From Sellimonas catena (GTDB taxonomy: Bacteria > Bacillota > Clostridia > Lachnospirales > Lachnospiraceae), in assembly GCF_045063725.1 (NCBI RefSeq), contig NZ_CP173695.1: DNA of 64,000 nt. One strand, written 5' to 3'. The notes below the pieces were generated by a model. It had not been told where the DNA came from. It ran no database searches and was given only the letters and a program-made list of their open reading frames with translations. Each line of letters opens with the position of its first letter. The stretch's first letter is position 1. The position numbers and the translations under genes were made by a program. Positions 8,050 to 15,159 of the stretch are shown in pieces.

Positions 8050-8844
8050 ATGTATCTTGATTTTCACACCCACGGAAAACTGGCAAAAAAACTGCCGTTT
8101 TCTACGGTATACACTGACTGGCTGTTTGGAGAGGCAAAGGACGCAGGACTGAATGCACTTTGCCTGACTGAACATTTTAACACCTTACAGTTTGATGAAC
8201 TTTACGGCTATCTGATGAAAACATGCCGGAGGGACGGGGATACGCTCGTTACGGAAGGCGGGCTCCGGATTTTTGCCGGAATGGAGACAGATATTGCAGA
8301 AGGTGGTCATATTTTATCAATCGGAACGCCGGAGAATATTCTGGAACTGAACCGGAGACTGGAACCGAATAAGGAGAAAGGATCCTTTCTCACATTCGAA
8401 AAACTGATGAATTTGTTTGAGAAATATCCTATAATAGTAGGAGCAGGGCATCCGTTCCGGGAGGGAGGACATATTCCGGAACTTCCGATGGAACAGCTTG
8501 GCCGTTTCCATTTTCTGGATCTTAACGGGAAGGATGTTGCGCAGGACCGGAAAGGTACCGAAGAAAAGACATACCGGCTCGGGAACAAGCTAGGGATCCC
8601 GGTGGTAAGCGGAAGCGACACCCATCAGGCAGTTCAGTACGGATGCATCCGGACAAAATTTGAAAAAGAAATCATTACAGTAAGCGATCTTTATGCAGAG
8701 ATGAAAAAAGGAGCGTATGAGATTCTCATATCTGACAATGCTTCTTTCAAGGTCCGGACAGCAGGAATTTTGAAGAAAGCACTGAAAGAAATCGATGCCC
8801 TTGGCGGAAATTATGTGAACGTGCTGGTGGAAAAGCAGGCGTAA
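8050..8844 (+). CDS. PHP-domain phosphoesterase
   Basis: This 264-residue protein opens with the metal-binding HTHG of PHP enzymes (residues 6-9), followed by LTEHFN near residue 40, AGHPFR near 137 and SGSDTH near 193, the other metal-ligand motifs of the fold. PHP proteins include histidinol-phosphatase and other phosphoesterases that use two or three metal ions. Its place between an ECF transporter and a second phosphatase suggests it dephosphorylates something related to the imported compound. The exact substrate is unknown. Start is nine bases after the ecfT stop. Confidence 0.78.
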   Translation: MYLDFHTHGKLAKKLPFSTVYTDWLFGEAKDAGLNALCLTEHFNTLQFDELYGYLMKTCRRDGDTLVTEGGLRIFAGMETDIAEGGHILSIGTPENILELNRRLEPNKEKGSFLTFEKLMNLFEKYPIIVGAGHPFREGGHIPELPMEQLGRFHFLDLNGKDVAQDRKGTEEKTYRLGNKLGIPVVSGSDTHQAVQYGCIRTKFEKEIITVSDLYAEMKKGAYEILISDNASFKVRTAGILKKALKEIDALGGNYVNVLVEKQA

Positions 8845-8888
8845 TGTTTTCGGACAGAGCACATCGAGCGGTTAGGAGAGACAGGGAA

Positions 8889-9659
8889 ATGGAAATGATA
8901 TTTGAAAAAGCTGTTGAGATTGTAAAGAAAAACGGGGCGGAGCTCACCGGAAGAGACGGGGCAGACACCATCCGGGAAAAAGGACGGACCGACTATGTAA
9001 CAGAAGTGGACATCCGGGTACAACGGCAGATTTTTGCGGAGTTAAAAGAACTGGATCCAACAGCTCAGCTTCTTGGAGAAGAGAAAGAGAATGAGGGAAT
9101 CGACCGGAAGGGGAGCATCTGGATTCTGGATCCGGTGGACGGGACAACGAACCTGATCCATGATTTTCAGCACAGCACCATTTCTCTTGCTTATGCCAAA
9201 GGAGGAAAAATTCTGTTTGGAGTCGTCTATGATCCATTTCATGAAGAATGCTTTACTGCGGAACTCGGGAAAGGCGCATTTTTAAATGGAAAGCCGATTC
9301 AGGTAAGCAAAAAAGAACAGCTTGGCGACTGCCTGACTGCCATAGGCACCTCACCAGGATGCCGGGAACACGCGGACGAAAATTTTGCCAGAATGAGGCG
9401 CATCTATGATCAGTGCCAGGATATACGAAGAATCGGGAGCGCGGCACTGGAACTTTCCTATGTGGCATGCGGGCGTCTGGATGGATTTTATGAAGAGAAC
9501 CTGAAAATCTGGGACTACGCGGCCGGAAGCCTTCTGGTCACAGAAGCAGGCGGAACGACAGTCATAGAGGGACCGGATACCATGGCATGCACACCAAAAA
9601 TCCGGGAAGAATTTCAGAAACTACTTAAGATTACGGAGGAAGAAAGATGGAATGGCTGA
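8889..9659 (+). CDS. Inositol-monophosphatase-family phosphatase
   Basis: A 256-residue member of the SuhB/IMPase superfamily. Metal-binding motifs are all present: GEE near residue 61, WILDPVDGTTN near 78-88, and IWDYAAGSLLVTEAGG near 204-219. These Mg-dependent enzymes hydrolyse phosphomonoesters of inositol, fructose-1,6-bisphosphate or 3'(2')-phosphoadenosine; sequence alone does not say which. ATG 8889 is chosen over 8844 because AGGAG at 8874-8878 is correctly spaced. The end overlaps the regulator gene by 13 bases, showing tight coupling. Confidence 0.85.
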   Translation: MEMIFEKAVEIVKKNGAELTGRDGADTIREKGRTDYVTEVDIRVQRQIFAELKELDPTAQLLGEEKENEGIDRKGSIWILDPVDGTTNLIHDFQHSTISLAYAKGGKILFGVVYDPFHEECFTAELGKGAFLNGKPIQVSKKEQLGDCLTAIGTSPGCREHADENFARMRRIYDQCQDIRRIGSAALELSYVACGRLDGFYEENLKIWDYAAGSLLVTEAGGTTVIEGPDTMACTPKIREEFQKLLKITEEERWNG

Positions 9660-10480
9660 TGCCGGATGAGGACAGCAAGTATACAAAATCAGATTTAAAA
9701 ATTATGGACTTTATCGAGAACTATACGGATGAATTCCTTTTTATGAGTATCGGACAGCTTGCAAAACGGCTGGACATGTCCGAAGCGACCATCTCCAGAT
9801 TCGCAAGACATATCGGCTATACCGATTTTAAAGAAATGAAAAACCATGTGGCCGCCCGCAAAGTAGGAAAAGGACCGGCCAGAAAAATCGCAGGCACCCT
9901 GATGAAAATTCAGGGATTTGACATCCGCAAATGGTTTACCTACCAGCAGGAATGCCTTGAACGGACTCAGAATCAGATTGATATCGGTGAAATGGATAAA
10001 GCACTCACTGCAATCCAGAAAGCCAGACGAATCTATATCCACGCCAAAAACGCATCTGCATCTGCCGGACAACTGCTGTTTTTCCGGCTTCGCAGACTTG
10101 GATTTGATGTGACCATGGTGCCATCCGGCGGTTCCGAAGTGATCGAAGGAATCGCACACGCAGGCGAAGGAGACCTCGTTATCATCTTCAGTTACTCCAA
10201 AGTATCCACAGAAGGAAGGATCATCCTGGACTACGCACAGACCGCAGGCTACCAGACACTTGCCTTCACAAGCAGACTCTACGCACCAAGCGACCAGCGG
10301 GCAGACATCAACATTTACGTATACCGGGGAGAAAAAGAAGAATACCACTCCATGACCACCGCCGTTGCCATGATCGACGCCATGGTACTAGCCATCTCCG
10401 AACGCATGGCATCCCAGTCCGCCGAACGCCTCGGCAAAGTACAAAATCTCAAGAAACTCTATCGGAAAGATAGGGATTAA
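9647..10480 (+). CDS. RpiR/MurR-family regulator with SIS domain
   Basis: The 277-residue protein has an N-terminal helix-turn-helix of the RpiR type (IGQLAKRLDMSEATISRFARHIGY, split here as the segment at residues 36-59) and a C-terminal SIS domain (about 120-260) that binds phosphosugars. It probably senses a phosphorylated form of the ECF operon's substrate. GGAGG at 9635-9639 supports the start. Codon use changes along the gene: in the last 59 codons, 44 end in A or C, unlike the mixed 5' part. The gene stops eight bases before a 34-bp palindrome. Confidence 0.85.
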   Translation: MEWLMPDEDSKYTKSDLKIMDFIENYTDEFLFMSIGQLAKRLDMSEATISRFARHIGYTDFKEMKNHVAARKVGKGPARKIAGTLMKIQGFDIRKWFTYQQECLERTQNQIDIGEMDKALTAIQKARRIYIHAKNASASAGQLLFFRLRRLGFDVTMVPSGGSEVIEGIAHAGEGDLVIIFSYSKVSTEGRIILDYAQTAGYQTLAFTSRLYAPSDQRADINIYVYRGEKEEYHSMTTAVAMIDAMVLAISERMASQSAERLGKVQNLKKLYRKDRD

Positions 10481-10487
10481 CACCATT

Positions 10488-10521
10488 GGGGACGTGTTCC
10501 GATGCATCGGAACACGTCCCC
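10488..10521. repeat. 34-bp perfect palindrome, copy 1 of four
   Basis: GGGGACGTGTTCCGATG followed by its exact reverse complement, preceded by AACACCATT as in copy 2. It starts eight bases after the RpiR stop. It looks like a REP-type element of the kind mobilised by REP-associated tyrosine transposases; no such transposase is in the window. Confidence 0.9.
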
Positions 10522-10592
10522 GTTTCACACTGATCTGGAAAATCTGCCTACAGAACCGGAAATAAGAAAGAAAATCATAGACAGAATGTAGA

Positions 10593-10621
10593 TTGTATGG
10601 TTTTTTCTCCTGTGATAAGAT
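10593..10621 (+). promoter_or_regulatory. Promoter of HAD phosphatase gene
   Basis: TTGTAT (10593-10598), 17-base spacer, TAAGAT (10616-10621). It lies 37 bases upstream of the HAD start and after palindrome copy 1. Confidence 0.55.
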
Positions 10622-10657
10622 AAAGGAGACGAGCATGCAGGGACAAGGAGAAAAGAG

Positions 10658-11542
10658 ATGATAAAAGTAATAGCAGCGGATATGGACGGAACGCTTTTAA
10701 ATTCCGGACATACGATTTCAGAGCAGACTTATCAGACAATACAGGATGTTCAACAGGGTGGAATCCGTTTTATGATCGCAACAGGACGGGATTATCCATC
10801 GGCATCCGATACATTAAAAAATTTTCCGCTGGACTGTGACTGGGTGACGGGAAGTGGCGCGGAGATCCGAAACCGGGATGGAGAGCTTCTTCAGACGATA
10901 CCTATGGATCCGAAGTGCTTTGAACAGATCGTTTCCTGTGTGGAGAAGTTCCCGGCGTATATCCGTTTCTGCACAACGGGAAAGGATATTGTCCTGACAG
11001 AGGAAGAAGATCTGGAGCAGAAGCTTCTGGAAGAATCCAGGTTGTTTTTCCCGGGAAATACGGATGAAGAAATCCTTGAATCGGATCAGTTTCAGCAGCT
11101 GTTGAGGCGTATGTGCCGAATCGGGAGCCTGGAGGAGCTCTGGGAGATGAAGATTCCGATTTATAAAGTGTTTATCAACGCAAAGACCGGGGAAATCATT
11201 CAGGAGATCTGGAAAGAGATGGAAAAGATTCCGGGAATCGCGGTTGCATCTTCCTTTTTTAACAATCTGGAGCTGACGGATGAGAAGGCACAAAAAGGGC
11301 ATGCGATCTCAAGATATATGGAAAAGCTGGGGTACCGGAAAGAAGAAGTGATGGTACTTGGAGACAGTCTGAATGATCTGTCCATGTTTCAGGCCGGATT
11401 CGGCGCGGCAGTAGCGATGGGAAATGCCCATGAAAAGATACTGGAAGCGGCAGGTTACATTACAAAAACCAATGATGAGGACGGTGCGGCCTTTGCAATG
11501 CGCCTTGCATTGGAAAACCGGCTGGATGAGATAAAAAAGTAA
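10658..11542 (+). CDS. HAD-superfamily Cof-type sugar phosphatase
   Basis: A 294-residue Cof/YidA-type HAD hydrolase. Motif I is AADMDGTLL (residues 6-14) and motif IV is GDSLNDLSMF near residue 233; between them lies the C2-type cap domain. These Mg-dependent cytoplasmic enzymes dephosphorylate sugar phosphates and similar metabolites with broad specificity. AAGGAG lies seven bases before the ATG. It has its own promoter and a terminator at 11558-11588, so it is likely a single-gene transcript. Confidence 0.88.
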   Translation: MIKVIAADMDGTLLNSGHTISEQTYQTIQDVQQGGIRFMIATGRDYPSASDTLKNFPLDCDWVTGSGAEIRNRDGELLQTIPMDPKCFEQIVSCVEKFPAYIRFCTTGKDIVLTEEEDLEQKLLEESRLFFPGNTDEEILESDQFQQLLRRMCRIGSLEELWEMKIPIYKVFINAKTGEIIQEIWKEMEKIPGIAVASSFFNNLELTDEKAQKGHAISRYMEKLGYRKEEVMVLGDSLNDLSMFQAGFGAAVAMGNAHEKILEAAGYITKTNDEDGAAFAMRLALENRLDEIKK

Positions 11543-11557
11543 ATAGAAAAGAACAGA

Positions 11558-11588
11558 AGCTGACGGGAAGACCTGTCAGTTTTTTGTT
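11558..11588 (+). terminator. Rho-independent terminator after HAD gene
   Basis: CTGAC and GTCAG, extended by weak pairs, flank a 10-base loop and are followed by TTTTTT. Confidence 0.75.
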
Positions 11589-11640
11589 TTCTTCCATACT
11601 CTGGCTGTGGTATCATAGATAGCATAGGGAGGGAAATTTG

Positions 11641-12405
11641 ATGATGTATGAGAAGGATTACACAAAAGAGAATGCAAAAACAATCGACCAGTGGGTAGAG
11701 GAAGGCTGGATCTGGGGCATACCGATTTCCCACGAGGTATATGAAAAGGCCGTAAACGGAGAATGGGAGATGGTGCTGACACCGACAAAGCCGGTTCCAA
11801 AATCCTGGTTTCCGGAGTTGAAAGGGAAGAAGATTCTGGGGCTTGCCTCCGGAGGTGGACAGCAGATGCCCATTTTTGCGGCGCTTGGCGGGATCTGTAC
11901 CGTGCTGGACTATTCGGACCGGCAGCTTGCAAGTGAAGAGATGGTGGCAAAAAGGGAAGGGTACGACATTGAGATTGTCAAAGCGGATATGACTAAGACC
12001 TTTCCGTTTGCGGATGAGACCTTTGACCTGATTTTCCATCCGGTTTCCAACTGCTATGTGGAAGAAGTCCTGCCGGTATGGAAAGAATGTTTCCGTGTGT
12101 TGAAAAAAGGTGGAATTTTGCTTGCCGGCGTGGATAACGGGATGAATTATATATTCGATGATACAGAGACCTGTATTGTTCACGGGCTTCCGTACAATCC
12201 GTTGAAAGACAGGAAACTGTATGAGGAAGCGATGCAAAGCGGTGACGGGATTCAGTTTTCTCATACGGTGGAGGAGCAGATCGGAGGGCTTCTAAAGGCT
12301 GGATTTTGTCTTACCCATCTTTATGAAGACACGAATGGAGAAGGGAATCTTCATGAGCATGGAATCCCGACATTTTTGGCAGTGCGTGCAGAGAAAGAGA
12401 CGTAA
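11641..12405 (+). CDS. Class I SAM-dependent methyltransferase
   Basis: A 254-residue Rossmann methyltransferase. Motif I is LGLASGGGQQMP (about 62-73), followed by the acidic VLDYSD loop, FDLIFHP and a motif III-like FRVLKKGGILL near residue 150. The target is not evident; family members modify small molecules or cofactors. AGGGAGGG at 11626-11633 supports ATG 11641. The gene ends 24 bases before a two-component regulator and may be transcribed with it. Confidence 0.82.
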   Translation: MMYEKDYTKENAKTIDQWVEEGWIWGIPISHEVYEKAVNGEWEMVLTPTKPVPKSWFPELKGKKILGLASGGGQQMPIFAALGGICTVLDYSDRQLASEEMVAKREGYDIEIVKADMTKTFPFADETFDLIFHPVSNCYVEEVLPVWKECFRVLKKGGILLAGVDNGMNYIFDDTETCIVHGLPYNPLKDRKLYEEAMQSGDGIQFSHTVEEQIGGLLKAGFCLTHLYEDTNGEGNLHEHGIPTFLAVRAEKET

Positions 12406-12429
12406 AAGCAATAGACAGGAGTGAAAGGC

Positions 12430-13134
12430 ATGGCAGAAATTTTATTGCTGGAAGATGAGGAAAGTGTCAATCGTGGGATTGAGTTCACATTAAAAAAAGA
12501 AGGGTATGAGGTGGATAGTGCCAGAACGATCAAAGAGGCCTGGGAGATGTTCTTGAAAGACGAGCCGGGTCTGATGATCTGTGATGTGAATCTGCCGGAT
12601 GGCAACAGTCTGGATCTGATCCGGCGGATCAGAAAAGACAGCATGACGCATGTGATCTGCCTGACCGCGATGGATACGGACATGGATCAGGTTATGGGAT
12701 ACGAGGCAGGGGCGGATGATTACGTCACAAAACCGTTCAGCCTGTCGGTGCTTGTCCTGAAAGTGAACGCCTTTTTCAAACGGCATCAGAAAGCGGCGGC
12801 AGATGAAATCGAATCCGGGGAACTCGTCTTTTCCATGTCCAGAATGTGCGCAAAAAAGGGGGACGGGGAAGTCTCGTTTACAAAAAATGAGTGGAAGATG
12901 CTGAAACTTTTTCTGGAACGTCCAAGACAGATCCTGTCCAAGGGACAGATTCTGGATCAGCTCTTTGATGTGGATGGTGAATTCGTAGATGAAAATACAG
13001 TGGCAGTCAATATCAGAAGGCTTCGTGAAAAGATTGAGCCGGATATTTCACATCCTCAGTATATCCGGAATGTTCGGGGGCTGGGATACATCTGGGACCA
13101 GGACTGCCAGAAAAGGCAGGGGAACAGGTCATGA
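12430..13134 (+). CDS. OmpR-family response regulator
   Basis: A 234-residue regulator with a receiver domain (LLEDEE start, phospho-acceptor Asp in MICDVNLPDG near residue 53, TKPF switch lysine near 103) and a C-terminal winged helix ending in YIRNVRGLGYIW. ATG 12430 is taken because AGGAG (12417-12421) lies eight bases upstream, rather than GTG 12421. It overlaps the kinase gene by four bases. With the ABC ATPase/permease pair downstream it resembles BceRS- or VraRS-like modules that answer antimicrobial peptides at the envelope. Confidence 0.9.
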   Translation: MAEILLLEDEESVNRGIEFTLKKEGYEVDSARTIKEAWEMFLKDEPGLMICDVNLPDGNSLDLIRRIRKDSMTHVICLTAMDTDMDQVMGYEAGADDYVTKPFSLSVLVLKVNAFFKRHQKAAADEIESGELVFSMSRMCAKKGDGEVSFTKNEWKMLKLFLERPRQILSKGQILDQLFDVDGEFVDENTVAVNIRRLREKIEPDISHPQYIRNVRGLGYIWDQDCQKRQGNRS

Positions 13135-14366
13135 AAAAAGAGACAAGGCGGTGTATTACAGAACTGGTTCTCGGATTTCTTGTGACGGCCGCCGTGACAG
13201 CAATGATTTTGTTCTGGCAGTATGAGACATATCAGGAAAATCTGGCTTCCAGGGCAAGACTGCTTTTGGCGGAAAATCCAGCGGAAGAGGTGTTTCAGAT
13301 TCTGAAAGAGGACGGGGATCTGAATACAGAAGAAGTGCAGGATATTCTCGGAGACTACGGATATGAGCATGTCAGGGACAGTCTGGAAGGGCAACGTTTT
13401 CTGAGAAACTGCGGATGGACGGCAGGCGGTGCAGTGGCTCTTTATCTTGGCTATGCGGCTGTTGTTTTCTATGAAAAACACAGACATAAAAAGGAAATGG
13501 AAGAACAGAGCAAAAAGGCGGCAGACGGGATTGCGAGAATCCGGGAGGGTGATTACCGGCAGGATCTTATGGACTGGTATGAAGAGGAAGAAAGTGAAGA
13601 CCGGATTCTGGATGAGCTGGATTCTCTCGGAAACTACGTGGAAATGATGGAAGCACAGGCACAGCAGGAGAAGCAGGAGACGAAGACGCTGGTCACCGAT
13701 ATTTCCCATCAGCTGAAGACACCGGTAGCGGCGCTCAATTCCTGCTTTGAAGTGCTGAAAAATGAGGACCTGACAAAGGACGAACGCCGGGAGTTTGAGG
13801 GCAGACTGGAAGAACAGATGCAAAGCCTGGGACAGCTGGTGGAAGCGCTTGTAAATATTTCCCGGATGGAGACCGGAATGATTGAGTTGAAGCTTACAGA
13901 GGGCAGAATCTTTGATGTGATTCTGGAAGCGGTCAACCGTGTATGGGTAAAGGCTCAGAAAAAGGAGATTGAAATCGAGATGGAGGCGGAAGACAAGCTG
14001 GAAGATCTTATTCTTCCGCTCGACTCCAAATGGCTGTGTGAGGCGCTGGTTAATCTGCTGGATAACGCGGTAAAATACAGTCCGCCGGGAACAACCGTGA
14101 CGATCCGCGCAGCCAGAATGGCATCCTTTTTGAGAATAGAGATCCAGGATCAGGGAATCGGAATTGCCAGAGAAAACTATCACAAAGTCTTTCAGAGATT
14201 TTACCGGGGGGATGAAAAGGAAGTTCAAAAGGAGGAAGGTTCCGGTGTGGGGCTTTACCTTGCCCGGAAGATCATTGAAGGCCATCACGGCACCATTTCT
14301 CTGGATGGAAAGAAGATGAAAAAAGAGAAAGGATCCGTGTTTGTAGTGCAGATTCCATATCGGTAG
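13131..14366 (+). CDS. Sensor histidine kinase
   Basis: A 411-residue kinase with membrane segments near residues 10-28 and 92-110 and only a short extracytoplasmic part of about 60 residues between them. The HisKA box TDISHQLKTPVAAL carries the phospho-His, followed by N-box NLLDNAVKYS, G1 DQGIGIA and G2 GSGVGLYLA. A short sensing domain is usual for kinases that take their signal from a partner ABC transporter, and such a transporter is encoded next. Overlaps the regulator by four bases. Confidence 0.9.
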   Translation: MKKETRRCITELVLGFLVTAAVTAMILFWQYETYQENLASRARLLLAENPAEEVFQILKEDGDLNTEEVQDILGDYGYEHVRDSLEGQRFLRNCGWTAGGAVALYLGYAAVVFYEKHRHKKEMEEQSKKAADGIARIREGDYRQDLMDWYEEEESEDRILDELDSLGNYVEMMEAQAQQEKQETKTLVTDISHQLKTPVAALNSCFEVLKNEDLTKDERREFEGRLEEQMQSLGQLVEALVNISRMETGMIELKLTEGRIFDVILEAVNRVWVKAQKKEIEIEMEAEDKLEDLILPLDSKWLCEALVNLLDNAVKYSPPGTTVTIRAARMASFLRIEIQDQGIGIARENYHKVFQRFYRGDEKEVQKEEGSGVGLYLARKIIEGHHGTISLDGKKMKKEKGSVFVVQIPYR

Positions 14367-14374
14367 AATAGAAG

Positions 14375-14400
14375 TCTTACAAAACTGTAAGGCTTTTTTT
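14375..14400 (+). terminator. Terminator after the histidine kinase
   Basis: TCTTACA pairs with TGTAAGG around AAAC and is followed by C and a run of T. It separates the two-component genes from the ABC transporter, which therefore needs its own, probably regulator-controlled, promoter. Confidence 0.75.
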
Positions 14401-14484
14401 CTGTTTCTGCAAGGGAAATGAAAGACAGGCGCGGTAAGATAGATGACAGAACAGGAAAATGACAGCAGAAAGGAATCAGATGAT

Positions 14485-15159
14485 ATGGATAAAATTTTAA
14501 GAACAGAAAATTTATGTAAATATTATGGAAGCGGCGAAAACGAAGTAAGAGCGGTGCAGAATGCCAACATTGACATCCAGAAAGGAGAATTTGTCGCGAT
14601 TGTCGGAAAATCCGGTTCTGGAAAAAGCACGCTGCTTCATATGCTGGGCGGGCTTGACACCCCGACAAGCGGGAAAGTATTTATCCGTGGGAAAGACATT
14701 TTCTCGTACAAAGAAGACGCTCTTGCAGTCTTTCGGAGAAGAAAAATAGGTTTTATTTTCCAGTCGTTTAACCTGGTTTCCTCCATTAATGTGTGGGAAA
14801 ATATTGTGCTCCCGATCGGACTGGACGGACGCAAAGCGGATGAAGCATTTGTCATGGATATTGTAAAGACGCTGGGACTGGAAAAGAAGCTTCACAATCT
14901 TCCAAATACACTTTCCGGAGGTCAGCAGCAAAGAGTTGCCATCGCAAGGGCGCTTGCTTCCCGCCCGGATATCCTTTTTGCCGATGAGCCGACGGGAAAT
15001 CTGGATTCCCGGACAAGTGACGAGGTCATAGCACTTCTGAAAATGTCCGTAGAAAAATACGGACAGACACTGGTTATGATTACACACGACGAAGACATTG
15101 CCCAGATCGCGGACCGGATTCTCGTGATTGAGGACGGAAAGGTGGAAGAGTTAAGATGA
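14485..15159 (+). CDS. ABC transporter ATPase, MacB/BceA type
   Basis: A 224-residue ATPase with Walker A GKSGSGKST (about 42-50), signature LSGGQQQRVAIARAL, Walker B ILFADEPTGNLD and switch His in MITHDED. The FADEPTGNLDS signature is typical of the MacB/LolD/BceA group that powers mechanotransmission or peptide detoxification rather than classic export. ATG 14485 has AGGA ten bases upstream; an in-frame ATG at 14443 lacks an RBS. Overlaps the permease gene by four bases. Confidence 0.9.
   Translation: MDKILRTENLCKYYGSGENEVRAVQNANIDIQKGEFVAIVGKSGSGKSTLLHMLGGLDTPTSGKVFIRGKDIFSYKEDALAVFRRRKIGFIFQSFNLVSSINVWENIVLPIGLDGRKADEAFVMDIVKTLGLEKKLHNLPNTLSGGQQQRVAIARALASRPDILFADEPTGNLDSRTSDEVIALLKMSVEKYGQTLVMITHDEDIAQIADRILVIEDGKVEELR

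Noticed and set aside
10488..10521. Interpreting the 34-bp palindromes as simple rho-independent terminators.
   Set aside because: No T tract follows on either strand, they are repeated almost identically, and a separate terminator exists between copies 3 and 4.
13056..14288. Long open frame antisense to the histidine kinase gene.
   Set aside because: The plus strand encodes a clear kinase with all motifs; the antisense product is Cys/His/Phe-rich and has no RBS, typical of a shadow frame.
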